Shown here: positions 7,501 to 16,100 of the stretch, piece by piece
How positions within the stretch are numbered: the first letter of the stretch is position 1
Layout: each line of letters opens with the position of its first letter
Assembly: GCA_913057175.1 (NCBI GenBank)
Contig: CAJXNP010000028.1
Coordinates: forward strand, 1-49,012
Reading direction: 5' to 3'
Length of the DNA: 49,012 nucleotides
Source: an uncultured Cytophagales bacterium
Lineage (GTDB): Bacteria; Bacteroidota; Bacteroidia; Cytophagales; Cyclobacteriaceae
Translations under genes and position numbers: made by a program
Notes under the pieces: model-generated
Told to the model about the DNA's origin: nothing
Databases searched by the model: none
The model's input: only the letters and a program-made list of their open reading frames with translations

Positions 7501-7995
7501 ATGAAATTCAGTGAATATAAAAGTGGATGGTCACTAGAGAAGTGGCAACAGGAATGCCCAGAATTTACTTACAAGAAAATTAGAGTTGAAGAAATTCCAG
7601 ATTGGATGCCATCTGGGCTAATTGAAAATTTTAATTCAGCCGTAATAGCAGCATCTGGAAATACTGGAACGTATGTTGGAATAATAATGGGGCATAGAGT
7701 GGACAAAGACGAAATAGATGAACATCCCTACGTAGCTGCTTTTGATAAAGAAAAGAATACAGTTTTTAGTGGATTTATTGACCATGGAAATTGGGATGGG
7801 AGGACAAGTCCTGTCCCTGATGAAATGAAACAATTAATGGAACAATCAGGAATTGCAGCAAATTTTAGGTTCGATAGACTGCCAATTCATGATTCTGGCA
7901 CACTTGATGATCTACAATGTCAAGGAATTCTTAATGGCTATATAAAATCTGTTGACGTTGTTGAAAGAAAGAGAAGAATTAGAAAGAGGTTGTAA
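7501..7995 (+). CDS. hypothetical protein, 164 aa
   Basis: Not recognised. It is a soluble protein without signal peptide or membrane segments. The N-terminal half is acidic, with aromatic residues (KFSEYKSGWSLEKWQQECPEF, partly shown). The middle has a hydrophobic Gly-rich stretch, AVIAASGNTGTYVGIIMGH (about residues 47-65), followed by VAAFDKEKNTVFSGFIDHGN, which looks like paired beta strands. The C-terminus is strongly basic (ERKRRIRKRL), suggesting nucleic acid or membrane-surface contact. The gene is AT-rich like its neighbours to 10.2 kb and unlike the GC-richer gene at 10282, consistent with accessory origin. It converges with the gene at 8035-8661. Confidence 0.62.
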   Translation: MKFSEYKSGWSLEKWQQECPEFTYKKIRVEEIPDWMPSGLIENFNSAVIAASGNTGTYVGIIMGHRVDKDEIDEHPYVAAFDKEKNTVFSGFIDHGNWDGRTSPVPDEMKQLMEQSGIAANFRFDRLPIHDSGTLDDLQCQGILNGYIKSVDVVERKRRIRKRL

Positions 7996-8034
7996 CTAAG
8001 TATAACTAATTAGCAGTGAAGAGACAATTTCATT

Positions 8035-8661
8035 CTACCTATCACTGTCTGTCAGATAATTTCTTCCAAGCCTTTCTATAGCGCTCTTTATACTTTCGTT
8101 GGTAATCTTTTTTTGATCATCGTAAAGCAAATCATCGGAAATAAACGTGTTAGTATCTCTAAGATCAACCTGAAGGTCTCCACTTCCAATGTTTATTGAG
8201 TATCTTTTTCCGTAAACCGATCCAATGCAAATCCCTCCATTAACACAGGTATAAAACTCTTTTCCTGTATCACTTTGAACAATTGCTGGTGTTTTGATGA
8301 ACATTTCTTTTAGCGCTTCTGAAGGTGTTAATTCAGGGTTATACCTTTCTGAAATCCTCTCTGCTACATGTTTATTGAATCCAAATAATGTTAGACCATT
8401 GTGGTACCAAATCAAACTATACCAAGAAAACCATTTCTTAGGTTGTGGGCGTTTGACGTGTAAACTTATTTCACCACCATAATCAGAACGGTAAATTATA
8501 AGCCATTTATTCCCTTTTTTTGAGGTATGATTAACCGAATGCCGATTTGTTATTTTACCTTTTTTGGATATTTCATCTCTGATATAGTACCGTATCTCAT
8601 CAAAAAAATCCCTTGTAACTTCTAAGACGAATTCCTGATCATTCATGCTTTCTACTATCAT
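8035..8661 (-). CDS. hypothetical protein, 208 aa, downstream of HNH nuclease
   Basis: Not recognised with certainty. Residues 1-90 form an alpha/beta region with basic strands (KWLIIYRSDYGGEISLHVKR). Residues about 100-190 carry the pattern FNKHVAERISERYN, then YTCVNGGICIGSVYGKRYSI, then the end motif NTFISDDLLYDDQKK. A His/Glu/Arg helix followed by a small beta sheet vaguely recalls RelE/DUF4258-like small toxin domains, but that is only a resemblance. The gene starts 26 bp after the HNH endonuclease stop on the same strand, so the two probably form an operon. A role as partner or immunity factor of the nuclease is possible but unproved. Composition is AT-rich. Confidence 0.6.
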   Translation of the reverse strand: MIVESMNDQEFVLEVTRDFFDEIRYYIRDEISKKGKITNRHSVNHTSKKGNKWLIIYRSDYGGEISLHVKRPQPKKWFSWYSLIWYHNGLTLFGFNKHVAERISERYNPELTPSEALKEMFIKTPAIVQSDTGKEFYTCVNGGICIGSVYGKRYSINIGSGDLQVDLRDTNTFISDDLLYDDQKKITNESIKSAIERLGRNYLTDSDR

Positions 8662-8687
8662 AATATCATGTCAAATAATTAAGTGAT

Positions 8688-9641
8688 TTATGAAATTACT
8701 TGCTGATTGTGAAGAATTAGATAATTCTTATTTCCATCTGTAAGATTTGAAATTTTTTCTTTTCCAGTTATTCCTAAGGACTTTAGTGAATTTAATGAGG
8801 TATTTGATCCAATAATGATTTTTCCAGAAGAATCAAAACTGATGAGATGTTTATCAAACAAAGCGTCATAATCTGGTGATAATAAAATGCCATTGTCGAC
8901 ATCCAATCTTTGTTCATCCTTAGCTTCTTTCCATGGTAAAATGTGGGAAGCAATCAATACACGTATATCACTATAACCAGTAGCCGCACATTTATATGAC
9001 CATCTATGAAGAATGCTCTTTCTGTATGCGCCTTGTCCTACTCTGGAAGTTATCAAACCCTGTCTTTCAGTTGAATTTGGTTTTTGGCTTGAATATAATT
9101 CATATGGCTCAGAAAGACTTTTGGATGTTTTTAATTCGTTCGGGATTACATATTTAGAGTCACCCACTCTTCTAAAGAAAAACTTTATACCAATTCTGAC
9201 ATCTCCTGCAGTATCGTGAGTTTCAAAATAATCACAATCCAGGAAGCTAAGCTCACTAACAAACTTTATTGTGCCTTTGGCAATATATTCAAATAAGAAG
9301 ACTCTTTTACTGGTAATCAAATGATCTCTTAATGCCAGATTTCCCTTGGTAAATTGCATATCACCAATTTGCCCTTCACCTGTATAGGAAAATACATCTT
9401 CATTCAACCACTCATCTTTATAACCGTGTTGTTCGCCACTAGAACCAGTAAAAATAAATATATAGGGCATTTTTGCTGAGGGACAAATTCCACTTTGCCT
9501 GTTACCTCCATATAGATCATGGATATCCTTACGTCGATATATTTGACCCTCAACAAACATTAAATGTAAATTAAGCAAATTATCTTTTGAGAGATAATTA
9601 AAATTTAACGCTCCTGGGTATGGTTTGAAACAAACATCCAA
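8688..9641 (-). CDS. HNH endonuclease with ScoMcrA/SRA-like N-terminal region
   Basis: A 317-residue protein. The C-terminal part (about residues 200-310) is an HNH_2-type nuclease: SYKCAATG with Cys218, then ASHILPW with His233, then DVDNGILLSPDYDALFDKHL with Asn250 and a terminal His265, the order expected for this His-Asn-His family. The N-terminal part (about 25-165), with YRRKDIHDLYGGNRQSGI, YIFIFTGSSGEQHGY and FLFEY, resembles the base-recognising SRA-like domain of ScoMcrA-type modification-dependent nucleases. It is therefore likely to cleave DNA carrying a modified or otherwise marked base, as an antiviral or anti-foreign-DNA enzyme. No methyltransferase lies nearby, which fits a modification-dependent system. 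AAAGGGG precedes the ATG at 9641. Downstream, at 26 bp, is an orphan protein. Confidence 0.8.
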   Translation of the reverse strand: MDVCFKPYPGALNFNYLSKDNLLNLHLMFVEGQIYRRKDIHDLYGGNRQSGICPSAKMPYIFIFTGSSGEQHGYKDEWLNEDVFSYTGEGQIGDMQFTKGNLALRDHLITSKRVFLFEYIAKGTIKFVSELSFLDCDYFETHDTAGDVRIGIKFFFRRVGDSKYVIPNELKTSKSLSEPYELYSSQKPNSTERQGLITSRVGQGAYRKSILHRWSYKCAATGYSDIRVLIASHILPWKEAKDEQRLDVDNGILLSPDYDALFDKHLISFDSSGKIIIGSNTSLNSLKSLGITGKEKISNLTDGNKNYLILHNQQVIS

Positions 9642-9760
9642 TACCCCTTTCTAGTCTAGGTATAGTTTGCAACTACACTTTAATATTCCTGTTTTCATGT
9701 AAACATCATCTGAAATAACTTTTCATTATATTTACCCTAAGGACAAACTTTTTAAACTAG

Positions 9761-9889
9761 ATGCTTCCACTTCCTCGAAGAAAAGACCCTTCCAGTTTTG
9801 ATGACAAGAATTATAACTGTTTTAATGGTTGTCTTTTACCTTTTTTAATTGTAGTTGCCATAGCGATTTTAGCTTTATGGCTTGGATAA
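9761..9889 (+). CDS. 42-aa small membrane protein
   Basis: A short ORF beginning ATGCTTCCACTTCCTCGAAG. The product starts MLPLPRRKDPSSFDDKNYNC and then has one continuous hydrophobic helix (LLPFLIVVAIAILALWLG) running to the stop. The positive N-terminus, acidic middle and terminal helix are those of a real small membrane protein and would be unlikely by chance. The next ORF begins four bases after the stop (ATG at 9894), which supports co-translation. It is divergent from the HNH nuclease gene with a 119-bp shared promoter region. Function unknown; it could be a membrane-acting partner of the neighbouring defence-like genes. Confidence 0.5.
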   Translation: MLPLPRRKDPSSFDDKNYNCFNGCLLPFLIVVAIAILALWLG

Positions 9890-9893
9890 TAGA

Positions 9894-10205
9894 ATGAATA
9901 GTTTGATTTTCTACACCCTTACAATTTGTTTTTTATCATTTATTCCAATCAATATGTATTTAATTGTACTCATTAATAGATTGGGAAAAAACAATAAGAT
10001 TTCAGGAATTGAAATGTTTAAGTTGTATTGGCCGATAAATTCAAAAGTTGAATTAGACCTCATGTATGGCAAAACGCAAAGTGATATTCAATCCATTAAA
10101 AAAATTTGTCAATGGAGAATTGTCCTGTTAATTGTCATTGCACCATTGTTACTATTTGTTTTTGTCACAATTGTTGGAATAGCTTTAATTGAAGCCATGA
10201 AGTGA
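9894..10205 (+). CDS. small two-helix membrane protein, 103 aa
   Basis: Begins MNSLIFYTLTICFLSFIPIN at the ATG 9894; a TTG four codons upstream (9882) would overlap the preceding 42-residue ORF and is less likely. It has an N-terminal membrane helix (about residues 4-27), a polar middle (NRLGKNNKISGIEMFKLYWP ... SDIQSIKKICQW) and a C-terminal helix (about 76-98). No family was recognised. It is tightly coupled to the 42-residue gene and shares the AT-rich character of the 7-10 kb stretch. No terminator was seen; the next gene starts 76 bp downstream from an apparently independent promoter. Confidence 0.6.
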   Translation: MNSLIFYTLTICFLSFIPINMYLIVLINRLGKNNKISGIEMFKLYWPINSKVELDLMYGKTQSDIQSIKKICQWRIVLLIVIAPLLLFVFVTIVGIALIEAMK

Positions 10206-10241
10206 ATTTACCTTATGGGGTCATTTCTACTATCCCACCCC

Positions 10242-10259
10242 AATATTGATTACCTTGAC
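10242..10259 (+). promoter_or_regulatory. putative promoter of the pectate-lyase-like gene, shared with 20636-20653
   Basis: AATATTGATTACCTTGAC lies 22 bp before the ATG at 10282. The same 18 bp with one change (T for C) occurs 18 bp before the ATG at 20672, and CAAAAC / GAAAAC and CC-rich bases follow in both. TAcCTTGA resembles the Bacteroidota -7 element TAnnTTTG. The two genes are unrelated but both encode secreted proteins. Confidence 0.4.
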
Positions 10260-10281
10260 CACCAAAACAAAAGCCAACCCC

Positions 10282-11829
10282 ATGAAGAAAACCCCATTAA
10301 TTTTATTCATCTTCCATTTCATAACCATCCTCCCCATCCATGCCCAAAACACCCCGACTTCCAACGACCTTGTCCGCTACAGCGACTTCGGAGCCGTTGG
10401 AGATGGTCAAACCGATGATATGGAGGCCATCGTGGCGGCTCATGTGTTCGCCAACCTGCACAACCTCCCGGTGAAAGCGGACGATGGGGCCACCTACTAC
10501 ATTGGAGGGAAAGATCGCACTGCGGTCATCCGCACGGATACTGATTTCGGTACGGCAGCTTTTATCATCGACGATAGGGACGTTCAAAATCGCAGTGCAC
10601 CGGTTTTCCTGGTCAGCTCCAGCCTGGAGCCGTTTAAGATCGAAGGGTTAACTTCACTCAAAAGGAATCAGGAGAAAATCAATGTATCCTTGCCAGGACC
10701 CTGTCTGATTACGGTCGTCAATTCCAATATCAAGCACTATATCCGGTACGGACCGAACCAGGACAGCGGGTCTTCACAAATTGACATCTTTGTGGTGGAT
10801 AAAAACGGCCAAGTGGATAGGCAGGCGCCCATCATCTGGGACTTCGAACAGATCACCGATATTACGGCGCTTCCCATCGATGAGGATACACTGACCATTA
10901 CCGGGGGGCGTTTTACGACCATTGCCAATCAGGCGGAATCCAAATACACCTATTACAGCAGAAACATTTCGATCAAACGCTCCAATGTGGTGGTTGACGG
11001 ATTGGAACACCGGATCGCAGGAGAAGGAGATCACGGCGCCCCGTATGGCGGCTTCATTAATATCAGTGATTGTTCGTACGTGACGGTAAAAAACACGATT
11101 CTCACCGGTCACAAAACCTACCGGACCATTGGCTCAGCCGGGACATCCGTCTCAATGGGCACTTATGACATTTCTGTAAGTCGTGCCCTCAATGTATCAT
11201 TCGTGAACTGCAGTCAAACCAACGACATCAATGATGGCCGGTATTGGGGTATTATGGGTTCCAACTACTGTAAGAACCTTGTTTATGATCATTGTACCTT
11301 GTCTCGATTTGATGCCCACAAGGGGGTTGCCAATGCCACCATCAAGAATTCGACCATGGGGCATATGGGAATCAATGCCATTGGCAGCGGGGTATTAACC
11401 GTGGAAAACACAACCATCCGTGGAAGAAACCTCGTCAATCTCCGCTCCGACTACGGCAGTACATGGCAGGGGGAATTCATTATCCGTGACTGCATATTCG
11501 TACCAAAAAATGGAGAGCCAACCAGCGCATCCCTGATCGGTGGATCCTATTCCGGTCAGCATGATTTTGGGTATACCTGTTATATGCCGGAAAAGATTAC
11601 CATTGAAAACCTCCTTATTGACGACTCCAATCATCCGGAGGATTACCAAGGCCCGGCCATCTTCGCAAATTTTAACTCGAAAATGACGAAAAATTCCTAC
11701 CAGGAGAAGTATCCCTATATCAAAACCAGGGAAGTCATCCTCAGGAATGTGACCACCAAAAGCGGCAAGGACCTGAGACTAAGCGACAATCCGTTTATGT
11801 TTAGGGATGTGGAAGTTGATGGGGATTGA
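10282..11829 (+). CDS. secreted pectate-lyase-superfamily (right-handed beta-helix) protein
   Basis: A 515-residue exported protein. The ATG at 10282 was chosen over the upstream ATG at 10246 because it gives a clean signal peptide (MKKTPLILFIFHFITILPIHAQ). Residues about 34-60 show the start of the pectate lyase superfamily beta-helix, YSDFGAVGDGQTDDMEAI, followed by TYYIGG. The rest consists of beta-helix coils with repeated short strands and Asn/Gly turns, e.g. ISDCSYVTVKNTILTGH, FVNCSQTNDIND, YDHCTLSRFDAHKG and VENTTIRGRNLVNLRS. Such proteins are usually polysaccharide lyases, hydrolases or depolymerase-like tail folds; catalytic residues cannot be assigned here. No T9SS sorting domain is visible at the C-terminus. 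The gene is visibly richer in G+C than the AT-rich genes just before it, suggesting a different history. Confidence 0.75.
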   Translation: MKKTPLILFIFHFITILPIHAQNTPTSNDLVRYSDFGAVGDGQTDDMEAIVAAHVFANLHNLPVKADDGATYYIGGKDRTAVIRTDTDFGTAAFIIDDRDVQNRSAPVFLVSSSLEPFKIEGLTSLKRNQEKINVSLPGPCLITVVNSNIKHYIRYGPNQDSGSSQIDIFVVDKNGQVDRQAPIIWDFEQITDITALPIDEDTLTITGGRFTTIANQAESKYTYYSRNISIKRSNVVVDGLEHRIAGEGDHGAPYGGFINISDCSYVTVKNTILTGHKTYRTIGSAGTSVSMGTYDISVSRALNVSFVNCSQTNDINDGRYWGIMGSNYCKNLVYDHCTLSRFDAHKGVANATIKNSTMGHMGINAIGSGVLTVENTTIRGRNLVNLRSDYGSTWQGEFIIRDCIFVPKNGEPTSASLIGGSYSGQHDFGYTCYMPEKITIENLLIDDSNHPEDYQGPAIFANFNSKMTKNSYQEKYPYIKTREVILRNVTTKSGKDLRLSDNPFMFRDVEVDGD

Positions 11830-11991
11830 TGTTCAAAATGTTTTATGGAGGATAGGGAAATGAAATAATAAATATTAGTTTCTGGTTTCTGGTTTCTGGT
11901 TGACCAGGATTTTTCTGTTGGGCAATCAATCAATCCCGAAGGGATGAAATTATTCACTAAACAATATTTGTAGTTAAAACAACTTCCTAAA

Positions 11992-12052
11992 AACACCCCT
12001 ATAATCCCCTCAAGGGGATAATTCCCTCTTTGAAGGGGGTTAGGTGGATGTA
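11992..12052. repeat. two opposed copies of the palindromic repeat family
   Basis: AACACCCCTATAATCCCCTC then AAGGGGAT (11992-12020) is a minus-oriented copy. CCCTCTTTGAAGGGGG then TTAGGTGGATGT (about 12022-12052) is a plus-oriented copy directly abutting it. The gap 11830-13104 holds no supported gene: only this pair, a GGGG hairpin (12278-12309), the large composite repeat B, and a minus-strand hairpin at 13031. Confidence 0.6.
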
Positions 12053-12362
12053 TTACCAAAGCAACTCAAAATAATATTGGTACCGGCTAGAGTGACTGGT
12101 ATTTTTAAGACAACCCCAATACAAAATACCTCCTTGTAAATTTGATTTTATTAAAATTTTGCTCACATTTTTCTTTCACCCTTTCAGGGTTCTGTCAATT
12201 GATTTATCTTTTCTACAATAATGCCATCCCCAACTCACGTCGGGCAGGCCTTCGGGATTTTACCTTTAAGTACAAGTGGGGTATTTCGGAACAACCCCCC
12301 GACTGATGTGAAAAAGTTACAATTGATACATATTGGGGTCTCCGTCGAAGACCCCACGATAA

Positions 12363-12936
12363 CCCAAAAAAGCCCTTTTTCCACGCGGAAAGGCTTCTTT
12401 CCATCGCACGAGCCTCAAAAATGTCACGCTTTTGTGGACCCATTGCGCAAACTTATTAATCAAAAAATTTCAAAGTGTCTGAGTAGGTTAGAAGGTAATT
12501 TTATCGACTATGGAACAGAAGGTCTAAATTTTCAGCATCGTTAAGAGGACATTGGATTTATCTTTGGTGGTGCGGATGAGATGCGCGGATCAATCCTCAG
12601 TCCGGTTTAGCGATGCGGGGCCCAGCGGCCCGGGAGCGATTCAGAAGATTCAGAAAAATTGATAATCTCTGAATATTGGAATAATCTGATAAGTTCAGTT
12701 ATCATAATACATTTTGATTTCACTCTTACTGAGGAAAAACTGCCCAAGGAAATATCATTGGTTTTTTGCGGCATACCTGATGTTCATTTTCTTTTGATTG
12801 CCCATGCCAAAGGCATCACTTTGTGAAAAGAAAACGAACCAAAAGAAAAGGGCGCCACAAAAAGCCCTTTTTCCGCGCGGAAAGGCTTCTATCCATTGCG
12901 CAGGCCTCAAAAGGGCCACGCTTTTGTGGACCCTGC
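12363..12936 (+). repeat. composite repeat H-Y-X-H, copy B
   Basis: Nearly identical to 19957-20508. At a constant offset of 7594 bp from 12363 to about 12803, only a handful of substitutions were seen. A 22-bp segment present here (ATGCCAAAGGCATCACTTTG plus TG) is absent in copy C, after which the offset becomes 7572. Both ends are copies of the 75-bp hairpin H (12363-12437, somewhat degraded, and 12855-12929). Between them lie Y (12531-12603) and X (12757-12835). Long frames across this region read only repeat DNA. Confidence 0.85.
12855..12929 (+). repeat. 75-bp hairpin element H, best-preserved copy
   Basis: The ends CCACAAAA / TTTTGTGG are inverted, as are the next block GCCCTTTT / AAAAGGGC and an inner AGGC / GCCT. 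Near the left end is the perfect palindrome TTTCCGCGCGGAAA. Five copies of exactly 75 bp occur: 4275-4349, 12363-12437, 12855-12929, 19957-20031 and 20427-20501, all in the same orientation and all followed by ACCC. The nested pairing suggests a structured DNA or RNA element. Confidence 0.8.
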
Positions 12937-13030
12937 GCCAGGACTATTCGCTGGAGCAGCAGCCATGCCCTCGCCAGTGATCATATCTGGCCGTAACATA
13001 TTGTCTCCTTTAGCTTTCATGAAACAAAAA

Positions 13031-13048
13031 ATACGCCTTTAGGCGTAT
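13031..13048 (-). terminator. minus-strand intrinsic terminator without an obvious gene
   Basis: ATACGCCT-tt-AGGCGTAT, preceded on the plus strand by AAAAA, so on the minus strand the stem is followed by TTTTTGTTTC. No minus-strand gene lies between here and 18469, so either an unseen minus-strand transcript ends here or the hairpin is a displaced remnant. It lies 57 bp before the start of the LRR gene. The 12937-13030 stretch holds nothing else recognised. Confidence 0.45.
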
Positions 13049-13104
13049 TGCCTGACTTTAGGATCCGGTCTAAATTTGCCTATTTAAACTATTTTTTATC
13101 TGCT

Positions 13105-16100
13105 ATGAGTATAAGAAAACTTAGTGTGTTAGGTGCGATTTTTATTCTTTTCTCTGCCTCCGCCACACTGGCCCAGATCCCACATATCCTGACGGAGGAA
13201 GATGTAGTATTTGAAGATGGCGTGATCACAGACTATCTTTCCGAATATACAGACATTATCATACCTCCCTATCTGGATGGGCAAATCGTAAAGGAAATAG
13301 GTGGAAATGCGTTTTATTACAGTAGACTTGGGAGAGGGCGTGCACCAATTTCAAGTTTGAAACTCCCTGAGACCATTAAAAAAATTGGAGCCAATGCATT
13401 TATTGGTAACGAATTGACAGAAGTGAATATCCCCAATTCTGTTGTGATTATAGGAAGCAGGGCTTTCAGCAATAATAACCTGAGTGGCTTTTACCTACCC
13501 TCACCAGAGCACGCTGGACAATGGAACTCAGGAAGCTCAGGTGAAATGGTTAGTAACTTTATCATTGAATATTTATATGTCAATGAAACCACCTACCAGG
13601 CAGGTGATGATGATTTCATCATAGAAGATGGGGTAATCACAGCATACCTGGGACCACACGGGAAGATACAAATCCCATCTGTGATCCAGGGGCAGAATAT
13701 TACGGCAATTGGTGAGCGGGCTTTTGAAAATCGTATGCTTGCTGATGTTGCTCTGCCGGAAGGTATTACCCATATCGGACCGTATGCCTTTAGCCGAAAC
13801 TATCTCACCAATATTGAGCTACCCGAGTCTGTTGTAGAAATCGGTGAATATGCATTTCAGCAGAATCAACTCGAACAGGTCATTATTCCCTCTGGAGTAT
13901 CAGATATTAGTGATCATTCTTTTTATAATAATAAATTGACGGCTGTATCCCTGCCGGATGGGATTACCAGAATCGGAGTGAGTGCCTTTCGGGTTAATCA
14001 ACTTGACAACCTGGTTTTACCCGAAACTGTAACAGAAATTGCTGAAAGCGCCTTCCATGGCAACCAGCTTGCAGCGCTGACCATACCGGAAGGGGTGACC
14101 GTCCTGGGTAGATATGCGTTTGCCGGAAACAAGCTGGCCAGCATCATCATACCTGAAGGTTTGTTACAACCTGGTGAGTATGCCTTCAGTAGCAATGAAC
14201 TTACGAATGTGTCACTACCGGAAGGGATGGAGGTGATCGGCGATGGTCTTTTCAGGCAAAACAAACTCTCATCAGTTGATATACCCTCAACGGTTACAGA
14301 GATAGGAGGGAGCGCTTTTGAATACAATGAATTGACCGATGTTGAGATTCCTCCTGTGGTGACCAAGATTGGAATATATGCATTTCGTTATAATCAATTG
14401 GAAGAACTGCATATACCCAACAAAGTGGTCGAGATTTTGTATTCTGCTTTTTCTAATAATAGCCTTACAAGCTTTGTTTTGCCTACACCTGCTGAATCCG
14501 GTACCTGGAATACGGGTATATCAGGAGAAGAAGTAACTGCCCTGAATCAGACCTATATCTATGCATATGACAATTATACTGTCTCAGAAGAAGATTTTAG
14601 CGTTGAGGATGGTGTGATCACCGGCTATACCGGACCTACGGGCATTGACCTTGTGATCCCTTCTACCATTGGTGGTGAACCTGTGACCGCAATCGGGAGA
14701 TTTGCTTTTTACAATAAAGCTTTAACAGCAGTAACGATTCCCAACTCCGTAACCAATTTGGGGCAATGGGCTTTTTCAAATAATAATTTGACCAGCGTCA
14801 CGATTCCCGGTTCAGTGACAGTAATGGAATCAAGGGCTTTTTCCGATAACAATTTAACCAGTGTGACCATCCAAAATGGCCTGGAAAAGCTGGATTTTTG
14901 GGTTTTTTCGGACAATCAATTGACGACAGTAAATCTTCCCAATTCAGTGACCTATATTTCTGTTCGGGCGTTTTATGACAATCCCAATCTGACAAACTTT
15001 AAGCTCCCTTCTCCAGCGGTACCCGGAGAATGGAATGAAGGCACGGCCGGGCAAACCGTGACATATCAGGATATGACCTATGCCTACCTGTATGATGATT
15101 ACCAGGCCGAGGACAGTGATTTCCTGGTAGAAGACGGGGAGATCAAAGCCTATTATGGGCCGGGAGGTAATGTAACTATCCCGGATGTGATCGATGGGCA
15201 AACGATCACCGCTATAGGAGAGGAAGCCTTTTATGACAAAATGCTCACAGGTGTCGCTATACCGGCTACGGTGACCAACATTGGCGTGCGAGCATTTAAC
15301 TACAATCAATTGACTCAAGTAGATCTTCCGGACGAGCTGACAACTATTGGTGATGGGGCCTTTCAATCCAATTCATTAAGTGAAATATCATTGCCCGAAG
15401 GTGTTACAGAAATTGGAAATAATGCCTTTTACGATAATGCGCTGACCAGTCTCACGCTGCCTTCTGGTGTTATCGAAATAGGCAGCGGATCTTTTAGTTT
15501 CAATCAAATCAATAGCCTTTCGTTGCCTGCTACATTGGTTAAGATCGGAACCTCAGCTTTTCGGTACAATAAACTTACAGAAGTGACCATTCCGGATGGT
15601 TTGTTGCGGATAGAAAACTATGCTTTTGATTACAATGAGCTGACTTCCATCAACTGGGGCAGTGCTGTAGCCGAGTTGGGCAATCATGCCTTTGCCAATA
15701 ACAAATTGGAAAACCTGGCACTGCCTTCTACCATTGAAAAAATCGGTGATTATACCTTTTACAGGAATGAGCTAAGTGACCTGGAGCTTCCCGAATCCCT
15801 GACAACCATCGGAAACGGAGCCTTCCGGGAAAATCAGTTGTCGGAAGTGATGATCCCGGAATCGGTACAAGCAATAGGAGAGTATGCATTTAATAAAAAT
15901 CAGCTGGAGCAGTTGGTGCTTTCTGATGCCGTGATTTCTGTAGGGAATTATGCTTTTGCTGATAATGCCCTGGAGAGTATCACCCTTCCTTCTTCGCTGA
16001 CCAGCATTCCTACCGGAGCTTTTCGTACAAACAACCTGGTCGAGGTGACGATTCCCGAGGGTGTAAGGATCATCGAGCCAAATGCCTTTTCGCAGAATAG

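Noticed and set aside
12213-12980. ORFs of 60-107 residues between 12.2 and 13.0 kb
   Set aside because: All lie in repeat copy B, and equivalents appear in copy C; no signal peptide, domain or start context supports them.
13998-15366. minus-strand ORFs inside the LRR gene
   Set aside because: Shadows produced by the periodic LRR codons; repeated similar peptides with no domain.
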